Below, piece by piece: positions 44,882 to 56,540 of a stretch of 64,000 bases of DNA. Source of the stretch: Diphasiastrum complanatum. Lineage: Eukaryota > Streptophyta > Lycopodiopsida > Lycopodiales > Lycopodiaceae. Position numbers and translations under genes: made by a program. The stretch spans positions 13,783,721 through 13,847,720 of the forward strand of contig CM055105.1 of the NCBI GenBank assembly GCA_029204225.1. Direction: 5' to 3'. Below the pieces are notes generated by a model. The model was not told the DNA's origin, made no database searches, and saw only the letters and a program-made list of their open reading frames with translations. Position 1 is the first letter of the stretch, and every line of letters begins with the position of its first letter.

Positions 44882-45191
44882 CTTTTGTAAGTTGAGTAAA
44901 TTAGTGCAAGTGGCCCACTTGGCCAGGTAGCTCACTCCTATGGTTGACACCTAGACCTTCTATGCATGTAAATGAGGTGCTTGCCTCAAAAGGGATTTGG
45001 AGGACCCACGCCCTTCTCTCTCTCTAGCAATTCATTTCTTCTTCTAACTTTTGGTGTTGTGAGGTGCTTATGCAATTCTCCTTGTATGTGATGTTTTCCA
45101 TAGCTATGTTTCTCAAGCTTTCATAGTTGATCTAGTATTGAAGTTAAGATACTCCATAGCTGGGTCTTGCAAATCATCATGATATCAGAGC
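44882..45191 (+). mobile_element. Old LTR, right piece, with primer-site-like sequence
   Basis: Continues the LTR interrupted at 38,701 and ends CAAATCATCA at 45,179, followed by TGATATCAGAGC (one mismatch to the iMet primer site). Internal retrotransposon coding sequence is not recognisable downstream, so this element is truncated. Confidence 0.6.
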
Positions 45192-46487
45192 AGGTTGTCT
45201 AGCCTGTGAGTCTGTGAGTGAGAGAGATCCACATGTGAAAAAGGTCTATGAAACTTACGAAGAAGAATTTCCTCCTAGGTATAGTGTTACAACATTTCTT
45301 AAAAGATCAAACTTTTTTCAAATTCAAAGTCACATGATTTAAAAGTTTAGCTTTCACTCCAATAACAAACCATGGATTCCAAAGGATTCTTCAATACGGT
45401 ACATGCCAACCCATTATATTACATTTAATTGGAATTTTAAGGACAAAGCTTTGGAAAAATCACTATGCTACCTTTACTTTTGGCCATAGAAAAAAGTATG
45501 TAAGATGTATCCTTAAGCATGGATAGTTTTTTTGACCTATTTATGGAGGTTGGTTGAAAGTTTTATGTTTCTTTACTAACTTATTAATACTCTGAGATAT
45601 AAATTTTAACAATCAAGCATCAACTAAAAAATGAGGACAAAATCTTGTGAAAAGGACTCTTTCAAAAACAATGAGGGAAGGATTGATGTATCTGCACTAA
45701 CAACATGACCCAAAGAAGGATCACAAAACTTAGAATAAAGAAGTCACCACAAGGACAGGGGCTATTAAACATAGGCAACTTTTTCTTTTCTGGAAGATTC
45801 CAACCAATAGCAGCATAATTGAAGGTTTTTTTCTGTAGTTTTAACATGTTTCTCCAAACTTTCTTCACACAAAGAAGGGCATTCATAACTTCAGTTCTAA
45901 ATATACAGCTCAAGATCAAGCGAAGTAAAAATTGTGATAAGTAGATCGTTACTAGAGGTGAAAAGTTCAGATTTAACAATAGCTTTAGATTTTAAAAAGT
46001 GGCTACAAGAGTTTTGGATTGACAAAAGTGAGAAGATATACCAAGATCTTGACAAGACATGTTTTCTAAAGAGGTTCTTAGCATGTCAAACAGAGAACTT
46101 ACCCAAAGACATAACACAATTCAAATGAAGCAACCTCCTTATGTAATCTCTACAAGCAAACGTTCTAGAGACAACATAACTGGGCGGGAGGGGCTGAAAG
46201 TTAGGAGGATTAAAAGTAGGACAAGGAGAAGGACGCAGAGAAGAAGGTGTGATCAGAGCAAGTGGAATGTAGGAATCTGGAGGGGTAATTGATGTGATAC
46301 AGGTTTCCAAACCTTCAAAGCATTACGAACATATGGGGTAATGTTTTTAGGTTTAGTCTATGCAGAGTAAAAGGACATGGAAAAGATGGACCATGTTGCA
46401 CAAAGAGAGAACCTGACATTCCAGGAAAAAAGGGAACAGGTATATCTAATGAAGACGATTTTTTTTAAGCAGGCATGCATACACTAC
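45192..46487. other. Unassigned AT-rich region, probably intron of the GEM-like gene
   Basis: It lies on the 3' side of the GRAM exon on the minus strand. The next GRAM exon (family motif expected around His-Glu-Phe-Trp-Phe-Met-Gly-Phe) was searched for by eye and not found. Minus-strand fragments such as NALKVWKPVSHQLPLQIP could be debris of a non-LTR retroelement, but this is weak. Confidence 0.4.
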
Positions 46488-46762
46488 CTTGTAGTAGCTC
46501 CAAGTCTGTTTTCCTGCAGAAGAGCTATAAGGCAATGGGCGATCGCTGCAAAAAGCAAGTTTTGCTGTTGAAATAAATAAAGTCCCTGCCACAGGACCTG
46601 TCGAAGTTGACAAGTAGCAAGCATACGATTTTCGCAGTTCTTCATTTGTAGTGACTTCAAAGCTTGTTCTGAATATGTTTTCCAAACCTCCTTCACAAAG
46701 CAATTTAGTCCCTTTGTTCAACTTTCCCCAGGCTGTATCAGTCAAGGATGGACCGGTTTTTA
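46488..46762 (-). CDS. GEM-like GRAM-domain gene, GRAM exon
   Basis: Acceptor TTCTCTGCAG, 275 nt, donor AAG|GTAGTG. After two bases completing a codon it encodes 91 residues starting KTGPSLTDTAWGKLNKGTKL, then EGGLENIFRTSF, YACYLSTSTGPVAGTLFIST and LAFCSDRPLPY, ending TWSYYK. This is the start of the GRAM domain of the plant GEM/FIP1-like family (GLABRA2 expression modulator relatives), which bind membranes or phosphoinositides and act in ABA and developmental signalling. It is fully open and shows no damage. The 3' remainder of the GRAM domain is not found in the window. It joins the exon at 59,615-59,695 in correct phase across a 12,852-bp intron. Confidence 0.88.
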
Positions 46763-47402
46763 CTGCAGAGAACAACAACACTAATGAACAGCCAGTTTTT
46801 GTAGTACCATTAAGTGTATATCGAAAAAGGTTGAAACATCTCAATGGCAATGACTTCTGTTTCAAAGAAAACTAGTCATCCACATATGATTGAAGCTGAA
46901 CAAACTATTGCAAGCTACAAACCTATGGTACCTATGGTACCATAACACAAGAAAGCATCCACATAGTTGTCTTCAAACTTATATTTCAGTGAATCTGTGA
47001 AATTGTAATCGTTAAGCTGATAGAGATACTTAGAGCTACGACCTGGGGATGTACACACCACAAAAAAGTAGCACTTCAAACTAGCAAATGACGGTGTACC
47101 TTGAGCGACAGATGAGCAGACGACTGATATTGATGATTGTTTCACATGAGAGAGTTGTCAACTCCTCAGCAACCTTCTTTAATAACAGATAGGCTGAGCA
47201 ACAATAGGTACCTTGGCATCCTTACCTCAACAGATGCTTTTTGGTATATAATATGCAGCTTGGAGGTAGATGTCAATCTCTGAACTGATATTTGATGATG
47301 TTGTATGTCATGGAAAGTACACTAACACCAAAATCTTTGGTTTAGTGCAGGAATAGAATTCTAACTAGTCGCCTACTCTAATAACCGTCAAGTGCCCTTG
47401 AA
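46763..47402. other. Intron sequence of the GEM-like gene, left part
   Basis: AT-rich sequence without recognised coding motifs between the GRAM exon and the copia remnant. A frame on the minus strand at 46,915-47,145 has no known domain. Confidence 0.5.
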
Positions 47403-47824
47403 AGTAGAAGCCATAGGTTACTATGACCCAAAAGGTCGACATATGTGTAACCATGGTCATTTATATTTTAGGCCCAAGTTAGTATGAAACTAACTTGTAG
47501 GGACTCGTGGGTCCACTAGGGGCCTATACATGTGAATTAAGTACCTAACTTGTTATTTGGGGTACTTAATTATTTTATGTAACTTATGGTAGCTAGATAG
47601 CCATTAGTCCAGTTATTGGACAGCCAACAGTCATGAAGGTAGATAGCCATCTTGGACTACTTATATGTAGCCATTCATTTGTATGAGACACACTTTTGTT
47701 AAGCAATCTACTGTTCATATTGGCTGTCCACAAGTTTCTACAAGAGGGTCATCTAACCATCTCTCTCTTCTCTTTGAGAATACTTTGTGTTAATGAATAG
47801 TCTTGATTCTATCAACTCTTAACA
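47403..47824 (+). repeat. 5' LTR of the copia element (start missing)
   Basis: Matches the 3' LTR at 51,765 onward but begins inside it at GTAGAAGCC. It probably ends CTCTTAACA at 47,824, and coding sequence of gag follows without a primer site. Confidence 0.75.
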
Positions 47825-48416
47825 TTGAAGATGCAAGAGGGTGATACGCTTTCAAATCACTTAATGAAGATCAAGGATCTTCGTGAAGAGCTTCTTAGCA
47901 TTGACGAAATTGTCGAGAACTCTCAATTTGTTTCAATTACTCTTAATTCACTTCCTCATTCCTATCTTCCATTTGTGTCTACTTTAAGCATATCTCTTAG
48001 GGGACAACAAATCTCCTTTGGAGAGCTTGTTGGCTTACTTCTCCAAGAAGAGCAAACAAGGATTAATTTTGGTGAACAAGAAGATCAAGCCTTCTTCACC
48101 AAAGGCAAAGGCAAGGGCAAGTGGAAAGGTAAGCCTTCTTCTTTCAAGGATCAAAAATCCAAAGAAGGCCAAGATCAAGGATCCAAAAAGAAGGGTAAGT
48201 GCCATTATTGTAAAAAGCTTGGGCACCACATAAAGGAATGTAGGAAGAAGCTTACTAAGGATAAAGAGAAAGGTATTGATACAAATACAGCCATGATTTC
48301 ATTAGAACATCAAAAGGAGGATGATTCTTTCAATGGTGATTTTGCTTTTGTCACTAACAATCTCATTTCTAATCAAAATGAGATTTCTACCACTTCTCGA
48401 CTTCTGGTTTTTTAGC
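47825..48416 (+). pseudogene. copia gag (N-terminus deleted)
   Basis: Starts in frame at LKMQEGDTLSNHLMKIKDLR, the middle of the copia gag capsid region. It runs through a Lys-rich segment to the zinc knuckle CHYCKKLGHHIKEC (CX2CX4HX4C) and stops at 48,413-48,415. Confidence 0.85.
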
Positions 48417-50102
48417 AGAAAACAGCACTACTTCAGCTTTGCAGGTTGCTGTTTTTTCTTCCATTGATTGGGTGATTGATAGCGGAGCTACACGCCATAT
48501 GACTCACCATAGAGACGTCCTCACAAAGCTTATGAAAATCAAAGATGGAAGCAAGGTTCAAGGTGTTGACAACACTTCCTATCCAATTGAAGGCATTGGA
48601 TCTATACCCCTCGTTCTTCCCAATGGAGAAGAAAAGTACATTCAAAATGTACTTTATGTTCCTAAGATTAAGAAAAATCTCATTTCGGTCTCTACAATCA
48701 TGAATCAAGGATTGATTGTAGAATTTAAAGAAGACAAATGTCTTATAAAAGACCCAAAGAGATCACTTTAAATTGTTGCTTCGGGAACATTGCGAGGAGG
48801 TTTGTTTTTGTTGGATATTTATGAACCTAAAGCTTTGACATCCTTTGGTCTTGTTGCTACTAATTCACATGCATTGGAGTTGGCTAAACTATGGTATGCG
48901 AGGTACGGGCACCTCAATTTTGGAAGTTTGAATATGTTGAAGAAATTCAACATGGTGGAAGGCATGCCAAATATGGAGCATCCCGAAGGACATGTATGCG
49001 AAGGATGCATACTTGGTAAGTTTCAACGGAAGCCTTTTCCTATTGATGGGACTATCAAAGTTGGTGATAAGTTTTCCTTAATTTATAGTGATGTATGTGG
49101 TCCAATGAGGACCGAATCCATTGGTAAATGCAAGTACTTCGTTACTTTTATTGATGATTTTTCAAGGTTTACATGGATCTTTCCTATGAAGGCAAAATCT
49201 GAAGTTTTTCAATGTTTCAAAGATTTTCTAGCTATGATAGAAAATCAATACTACGTACCGACCGAGGAGGGGAATACATTAAAAGTACGTTCGGCACGTT
49301 TCTTCAAAGCAAAGGCATTCTACATCAAATGACTACACCTTACACACCGCAACAAAATGGTGTTGCTGAGAGGAAAAATCGCACAATCATGGAGATGGCT
49401 CGTTGCATGCTTAAGGCAAAGGGCGTTCCCCACAAGTTTTGGGCTGAAGCGGTTATTACGGCGACATACATTAGTAATCGGTGTCCGACTAAAGCCTTGA
49501 AGATTTTGACTCCTTATGAAGTTTGGTATGGTAAGAAGCCATCGGTTTCTCACTTTCGCACTTTTGGTTGCACGGCTTATGCGTTTATTCCCGATAAGCT
49601 AAGATCCAAACTAGATGATAAAGGAGTAAATTGCATTTTTATGGGCTATAGTAGTGAAAGTAAAGGCTATAGATTGTTTAATGTGGATGCTAACAAAATC
49701 ATAGTGAGTCGTGATGTTCATTTTGATGAGAATAACTCCTATGATCTTGTGCCCATTCATGTCATGAAAGGGGACATCCCCCAAGATGACTATGTTGAAG
49801 TGTTTCCAGATTTGGTATCACCATCTAATGTTGAAGAGGAGGGACTGCCATCATCCTCTAATGGACAGCCCACTGGTTCTTCAAGCGGGCAGCCCATAAT
49901 TCATCAAGAGGAGCAGATTTATGAAGAGGAACGGCCTGTTGAAAACTTGGACAGCATAGTCCAATTTCAGAGCACTTTGGACAGCAAAGTGTTGACAGTT
50001 CAGATTACTTTGGACAGCAAAGCGTTGATCAAAGTAAGGCTGTTGGACAGCCTAAACCAGTCCCTAAATGGCTGTTACAGACTTTGCAAGACAGCAAAGT
50101 GA
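48417..50102 (+). pseudogene. copia protease and integrase (broken)
   Basis: Protease: WVIDSGATRHMTHH (Asp-Ser-Gly) and VLYVPKIKKNLISVS. After a TAA at 48,769 the integrase zinc region reads LWYARYGHLNFGSLNML, then CEGCILGKFQRKPFP. The core has YSDVCGPMRTESIGK with FIDDFSRFTWIF, and after a frameshift near 49,235 LRTDRGGEYIKSTFG and PQQNGVAERKNRTIMEMAR, giving Asp-Asp-Glu. The frame ends at 50,102. Confidence 0.9.
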
Positions 50103-50240
50103 ACCGCTTCTATGAAGGGAAGACTCGTGCCTCATCTAAATCAGTAGAATTTGCTGATTTTTCTGATTTTGCTCTTACATCTATTGAGGATAGTGCAATA
50201 GAACCTGTTTTTTATGAGCAGGCCAGAGGAGTAAAATGTT

Positions 50241-51690
50241 ATGAAAGAGGAGTATGACTCACTCATAAAGAACCAAACATGGGTTCTTGTTGATCTTCCA
50301 CATGGAAAGAAAGCAATTGGCTGTAAATGGGTTTATAAGATCAAGTACAAGTCCGATGGTACTGTTGAAAGGTACAAGGCAAGACTTGTTGCCAAAGGTT
50401 ATGCGCAAAAGGAAGGCATTGATTATGAGGAAACTTTTGCACCTACCGCACGAATAACTACCGTAAAGATAGTCACTGCTTTGGCTGCCCATCATGGTTG
50501 GCGTATGCACCAACTTGACATAAAGACAACCTTCCTCAATGGTGATCTTAATGAGGAAGTTTACCTTCAGCAACCTGCTGGTTATTGGGTTGCAGGTCAA
50601 GAACACAAAGTGTGTCTTCTCAAGAAGGCTCTCTATGGACTAAAACAAGCCCCAAGGATGTGGTATCAAAAGATACACACATACTTTTGTGATCGTGGGT
50701 TTTCTAACAGTCCTAATGAATCTACGCTTTATGTCATGCACATATGAGTTTATCATCATCATTTTGCTATATGTTGATGATATTATCATTAAGGGTAGTA
50801 ATGAACAATATATTGCAGCCTTAAAATCTGATCTTGCTTCAGTTTATGATACATCAGATTTAGGCCAATTGCATTTCTACCTTGGTCTTGAGTTTTTGCA
50901 AGGAAAGGCTGGAATCTTCATTACCCAACAGCGGTACATTAAGCAGATTTTGAAGCGTTTCAAAATGGAAGATTGCAAGCCGGTTGCTACACCAATTGAG
51001 ACGGGCCTGAAGTTAAGTAATCAAAGTGGTGGTGAACCATTTGATACTACACTATATTGTCAAGCAGTTGGATGTCTCATTTACTTATGCAACTCAAGAC
51101 CGGACATATATATAGTGTTTCCCTCATGAGTCAATTCATGCATGCTCCGTTGACATCACATTGGAAAGCATTGAAGAGGATCCTTCGATATCTTCAAGGA
51201 AGTAAAACACTTGGTCTGTTTTATCCTTCTAGTGATGATACATGTTTGGCTGGTTTTTGTGACTCGGATTGGGGTGGAGATCAAGACACTAGACGCTCTA
51301 CTAGTGGTCATTGCTTTTTCATTGGAAATTCTGCAGTTTCTTGGTTGAGCAAGAAGCAGCCCACCGTTGCTACATCCTCAAGTGAAGCAGAATATAGAGC
51401 AACGTTTTCAGCCACTACGGAGTGTATATGGCTGAGACAATTACTTGTCGATATGAAGCATGGCCAGCCCTCAGCTACTCTCCTATTTACGGATAGTCAA
51501 ACTGCTATTGCCATTGCACGAAATCCAGTATTTCATGCAAAGAACAAAGCATATCGAGACACTTTGTTCGGGAGAAGCTTCATAATGGCGACATCACGTT
51601 TGAATATTGTCCCACGGAGGATAATATTGCAGATGCGTTCACTAAGGCATTGCCTAGAGTTCGATTTAAAGCACTTTGTGAAGCTTTAAA
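50241..51690 (+). pseudogene. copia reverse transcriptase and RNase H (broken)
   Basis: Reverse transcriptase: WVLVDLPHGKKAIGCKWVYK, ARLVAKGYAQKEGIDYEETF, LDIKTTFLNGDL, KALYGLKQAPRMWY, then after a shift LLYVDDIII (Tyr-Val-Asp-Asp). RNase H: FCDSDWGGDQDTRRSTSGH, SWLSKKQPTVATSSSEAEYR and LFTDSQTAIAIARNP. Frames break at about 50,745, 51,110-51,125 and after FHAKNKA. Confidence 0.9.
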
Positions 51691-51764
51691 TTTAAAGCAA
51701 CATGCTGATTTTCTTACTTAGTGAATACATGTCATTTCTACATGTCATTTTCATTTAAGAAGGG

Positions 51765-52196
51765 TGTTAGAATAATAAATGTAAATGATGTAGAAGCCAT
51801 AGGTTACTATGACCCAAAAGGTCGAGATCTGTGTAACCAAGGTCATTTATATTTTAGGCCCAAGTTAGTATGAAACTAACTTGTAGGGACTCGTGGGTCC
51901 ACTAGGGGCCTATACATGTGAATCAAGTACCTAACTTGTTATTTGGGGTACTTAATTATTTTATGTAACTTATGGTAGCTAGATAGCCATTAGTCAAGTT
52001 ATTGGACAACCGACAATCATGAAGGTAGAGAGCCATCTTGGACTACTTATATGTAGCCATTCATTTGTATGAGACACACTTTTGTTAAGCAATCTACTGT
52101 TCATATTGGCTGTCCACAAGTTTCTACAAGAGGGTCATCTAACCATCTCTCTCTTCTCTTTGAGAATACTTTGTGTTAATGAATAGTCTTGATTCT
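51765..52196 (+). repeat. 3' LTR of the copia element
   Basis: Begins TGTTAGAATAATAAATG right after the purine tract AAGAAGGG and ends, truncated, at AGTCTTGATTCT, where unrelated sequence starts. Confidence 0.85.
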
Positions 52197-52878
52197 GGAT
52201 TCCTACATTCTCCATCCATTTTTGGTGTATCCTATGATGGATTAGTATGTCCATATGAGGTCTTTCTGGATGAGTTTTTCGGCTACAGTATTTCAGTTGA
52301 GGCCTCTACTATTTCTAGATTTGTTGCTATTGTTTTTATGCATCATGCTTTTTTAGATGGTGCATTGATTTCTTGGACCTTCTGGAGCTTTTGGCATGCT
52401 GCTCTTCTCGTGATAGGGGCCTTGAAGGTACCGTGTGCCATTGCTACTTCTCATTCATGGGCCTTATGGATACCTTGGGCTTTTGACCATGCTGGTGCAC
52501 GTTTCTCCATTCTAGCTATCCTTTGTCAGGATGATCTCTTTATGATCCATGTTTCCTGGCATATCGATTGCTTTTCCATGCTATTACAGCGTGTCTGTCA
52601 TCCTGCTTATGTTCCTACTCCTTGGTGCTGGTCTTCCGATGCTGCTATCTTTTCTTGGGGCACCTATATCACTGAGTTTGCACATATGGTTGATGGTTAC
52701 GTGTATGATGCGGCTATTCGCGATGAGTGTCCATCACTTTTCCAGTTTCCTTATTGGCTTCCTGTTGCTGATGCAGTTCTACCTTCTCGGGCTTTTTGGA
52801 TACCTTGGTATGATGTCCCTATCTTTTGGGCTGATCCTCTACTATCTTGGGCATTACGGATACCTTGGCATTCCTGGT
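52197..52878 (+). CDS. Open frame of unknown origin between copia LTR and gypsy remnant
   Basis: An uninterrupted frame of about 230 codons, Trp- and Phe-rich, with a repeated phrase: SWALWIPWAFD (about 52,455), SRAFWIPWYDVP (about 52,785) and SWALRIPWHSW (about 52,845). T-rich third positions resemble the coding sequence of the gypsy element, into whose integrase (HSTSDG) the frame runs directly. No catalytic motif is seen. It may be a capture by the second gypsy copy or a scrambled part of it. Confidence 0.35.
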
Positions 52879-53735
52879 TGCTGCTTGATCATTCTACTTC
52901 TGATGGGTAATCTGAGGCCCTTAACAGGATCGTTGAGCATTATTTACGCCATTTTGTTACTCCTTCTGGGAAGGATTGGGATCAGCATTTATGTTTAGTA
53001 GAGTATAGTTATAATAGCTCTGTTAGTACCAGCACAGGTGCCTCACCATTTTTCTTATCTCATGGCTATGCACCTCTTTTACCTGGCATTCCTCTCCCTC
53101 CTGAGGATACACCTGTCACACTTGCATCTTTTCTATCAGGTGCTCGAGAGCTTATTACCCGGGCCAGTTCTCATTTACAACATGTTCAGCAGCGTTATCA
53201 GACCTCAGTTGATCGTCACCGCCGCCATGTTGAGTTTCAGCTTGGAGATATGGTTTATCTACACCTACAGTTTGCACGTCATCATTTTGTCCAGGGCCAT
53301 GCTTCTACTGAGAAGCTTGCACCACGTTATTATGGGCCTTATCGCATTTTGGAGGTTCTTAGTCCAGTTACATATCGCTTACAACTTTCTGCTTCCGCAC
53401 GCGCCTGTGATGTATTCCATGTCAGTTTATTACGTGCTGCTATTGAGGATGACGCTCCTTGTGATGCTGAGTTTCCTACTGCTCCAAAGTTATTTCCATT
53501 TTTAGTTGCTGCTATATTACAGGTTCGTCTATACCATAGTCGACGCCCCCGGTAGATTCAGTTTTTGGTCCAGTGGGATGGTCGTCCTATTGAGGAGGCC
53601 ACATGGGAGCCTATTGATGACTTTTATCATACACCATCACTTGCGGATCAGGCTCGTGCTCTTGCTACACTGGTCAATTCCTCTACATCAGATGTTGTTC
53701 TAGCTGTTGATGCACCAGGGCTTGCTGCTATTTGA
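52879..53735 (+). pseudogene. Second gypsy copy: integrase end and chromodomain-like tail
   Basis: Very similar to 43,540-44,381. HSTSDG is followed by a TAA, then EALNRIVEHYLRHFVTPSGK, GPYRILEVLSPVTYRLQL and, after a TAG, FLVQWDGRPIEEATWEP, ending GLAAI. It lacks everything upstream of the last third of the integrase. Confidence 0.88.
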
Positions 53736-53782
53736 TCCAGTTTCCTTTCGGCAGTTGGGTCTATTTTTTTTGTGCCAGGGAG

Positions 53783-54218
53783 AGTTATGGACTCGGCTCA
53801 TTACATTCGCCGCGTCCATTTACATTTACTTTACTTTATGCATAAGCAGGCCTTGGGCCCTTTTTTATTCATTAGTGACACTTAGACTATATGGTTGGCC
53901 TTTGGCCTTATTACTCATTATTAGGCCATTTGGACATATTACTGGAGAGTGTCTTGGAGGGCGCACTATTTTCCCTCCCAGTTGGGCCCTAGCCACCGGA
54001 AGCTTCCTTTTAGGGCTTCCTCTTGGCTATAAGTAGGGAAACTGTGTCATTTGTTATTCAGCTGATGATATTGATCTCTCTTTTTAGTCTCCTTAATCTC
54101 TCTCTTTCCTGCTTTCTAGGGTTAAGTCTTGCTTATGTGCTACTTTCATAGCTTAAGTCTTGCTTATGTGATGCTTTCATAGCTTAGCTTTAGATCAGCT
54201 GTGGCTTTATTCGTAACT
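53783..54218 (+). repeat. 3' LTR of the second gypsy copy
   Basis: AGTTATGGACTCGGC to TTCGTAACT, preceded by GCCAGGGAG. It is 436 bp, with small deletions relative to the complete element (for example at GAGTGTCTTGGAGG). The same unusual ends support the boundary call for the family. Confidence 0.88.
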
Positions 54219-55394
54219 ATGGATATCATGTGAAAGGATTTCAAAAGAGCAGTTCTATTGCTTGATTTCAGATAGTTAATCCCCAATATCTGCTAGTCAC
54301 TTCAATCAGATACTGAAGCAAATTGTTTTTGCAGATACGGATTTGCATATATAACCTTGGCTAATCATTTCATTTGTATCTGCTTCAGTACTTCTGCTGC
54401 TATTCATTGGTCATTTATTGCAACTAGCTGTGGGGATCCCTCCACAATTAAAAAAAAAATTTGCAAATTTTTTTGCGATCTGGGACAGAGTTTCTGGTCC
54501 CGGATCGTTGGCGATCCGGATCGCACGATCCAGATCGTTTTTCCAGCGGATCACAATCCGCTGCAACTCAGCTACAAATGCACGGTGAATCCACCATCAC
54601 AATCCCTCACCACATCATTTGGGTAATCTATAAGATGAATAGCTACTTCACAAAAGCCTTAGCCAATTCAAATGCCTTTCCGTTACTTCTTGCCAAGATA
54701 AATGTAGCACATTTTTGCAAAAAAATCATTGTCACTCAAATGGTATCATGCAACAACAAACTATTAGATCTTGGAAGAGCAATAACAAACTCCACAAATG
54801 CTTTCTTACCTCTTACAAATAATTTCCAATAGATGCAACAATTTGTTCGCTTCAACCATTCCGTTTAGCTGAGTTGATAGTGTGTACAACCAAGAGCATT
54901 TTTTTTGTGAAGGTTTTCATCTTTGGCCAATAAAAAATACCTCTGAGAAAAATTATATCTATGATGTATGCATAGATAGCCCAAACTTGGGGAATCATGA
55001 CATTCATACATGGATTGCATCCACCAAATGCTTTACTTGTAGTAACTAGCCTCATTGTTTCAACGTTTAAGGAACTCTGACACAATTTCCTACAATCGAT
55101 TACAATTTTCTACTTCCAAAATTCATTCGTGATATTGTTCTTGATACTCCATAAACTTCTCTGGCATATATGTACTCAATCATTGTTGTGGACTAAGCAA
55201 ATATCACACTTATCTCTCAAGGTTTTTTGTGCAAACACTTTCTATTCCTAGGGATGTCGGATTTTCCTCTCAATTCTTGAGTTACACAAGACTTTGGAAC
55301 CAAAGGTCCCCTTCTTGAGAGAAATTAAAAAAGAAACCTTGGGCCCAACAACTTGTAAGTGGGGGCCTGGTTTCAACAATGATTACCCAATCTG
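54219..55394. other. Unassigned intronic sequence with a GATC palindrome cluster
   Basis: 54,475-54,560 holds CCCGGATCGTTGGCGATCCGGATCGCACGATCC next to AAATTTGCAAATTTTTTTGC, which may be the end of another DNA transposon. The remainder has no recognisable coding motif. Confidence 0.35.
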
Positions 55395-55640
55395 AATCAC
55401 AAAAGCTTCCAAGGCAAGATTTCTTTTCGATTCCTATTCAAGTCCAAAGTTGAATGTGCCCATAAGATACATGAGTATCCTCTTGGTTGTCTTACAATGC
55501 AGTTCTCTTAGATATATGAAATATCTAGACGAGTTATAACTTCCAACATCATATAATCTATAAGCTTTTCTTCAACATCATAGCCAAGAAATAAACATTT
55601 TGTCACCTTTGAATTCAGTTTCTTTCGCTTAAGTTTAGGA
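55395..55640 (-). pseudogene. copia fragment: integrase tail and RNase H start
   Basis: On the minus strand, FKGDKMFISWL and EEKAYRL resemble the end of the copia integrase. About 80 bp on, KTTKRILMYLMGTFNFGLE and, after a shift, CDSDW resemble the RNase H entry. The reverse transcriptase between them is missing. It is degenerate, with stops. Confidence 0.5.
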
Positions 55641-56540
55641 ATATGTGCATGGGGAGCAAATATTGCATGTTTCAATTGTGCTAAGCCTAATCATCTAGAA
55701 TCCAATTGCTGGAAGAAACAAAATGATCTACATAATGGAGATGATGATTCCACCAATGATGAATTATTTCCCAAATTGAGATCTTGCTATTATTGTGGCA
55801 AGAAAGGCCCACGTAGAGGCAAGTTTTCACGTTAAAAAGTATGCAAAGAGTGTCGATAAGATTGAGACAAGCTCTAGTGATTTCAAACCATGCATGAAAC
55901 AAAGAACATTCTTCTAATGTCATTGTTGAAGATGAAAATAAACCTTGGGCTTTAATGGCAAATGAATCTTCATTGTTCATTCTTTTATTTGAGACTTGAG
56001 TGCAACCATAGTTGCTTAGCATTTCTAGAAACACATCCAAAAACGCATTTCTGATTTAGGGCAGCATTTCTTAGAAACGTTCTTTATTTTATAAGATTTT
56101 TGTGGGCAATATGGGCATCAAATTAAAGCATTGATTAAGGGCAGTACATTTATGTAGGTTGCCAGATGTTTCAAGTACAATGTGGTCCAGTTTAGGTGCA
56201 TCAATCCCTATTGGATTTGTCAATCCCTATAGATTTTTTAATGTCTACTTTCAATTTGCTACTAGTTCTTAAGCTACTTTGAAAAATGTTTTATTATATG
56301 TTCCTAACCTTAAAGGAATCTCTTATCAGTGAGAATGGAATAATGGTGAAATTCCACAATAATCTTGTTCTAGTCAAGAGCTCGGTTGCCAAAAAGATCA
56401 TTGCAAAAGGAGTGAACAAAGGCAGTGGCTTGTAGAAGATGGAGACAACAACAAGCACAAAGGCAAGGCTAACTATGACTAAAGAACAAGTCAAGAGCAT
56501 GTTAAATGACATGAAGGGTAAGGGTAAGGCACCTCATATG
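55641..56540 (+). pseudogene. copia gag/protease fragment
   Basis: The zinc knuckle CFNCAKPNHLESNC (about 55,667) is followed by a partial second knuckle CYYCGKKG. About 600 bp on, KNVLLYVPNLKG and ENGIMVKFHNNLVLVKSS resemble the copia protease C-terminus. Frames are broken. It is interrupted at 56,541 by the short copia derivative. Confidence 0.55.

Larger units (their letters stand above)
47403..52196 (+). mobile_element. Degenerate Ty1/copia retrotransposon in the GEM-like intron
   Basis: Two LTR-like flanks (47,403-47,824 and 51,765-52,196) share a long stretch from GTAGAAGCCATAGGTTAC to AGTCTTGATTCT. The order gag, protease, integrase, reverse transcriptase, RNase H is that of copia. 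The 5' LTR has lost its first 25 or so bp. The primer site and N-terminal gag are deleted. The 3' LTR is cut at 52,196 by other sequence. The pol frame has many stops and shifts. Confidence 0.9.

Noticed and set aside
46086-46400. Possible LINE reverse transcriptase remnant on the minus strand
   Set aside because: Only one short suggestive phrase (NALKVWKPVSHQL), with stops around it and no reverse transcriptase or endonuclease motif.
54475-54560. GATC palindrome cluster as a third family of the same transposon type
   Set aside because: No (TA)n flank, no CATAG end, and no transposase or small gene nearby. Not enough evidence.
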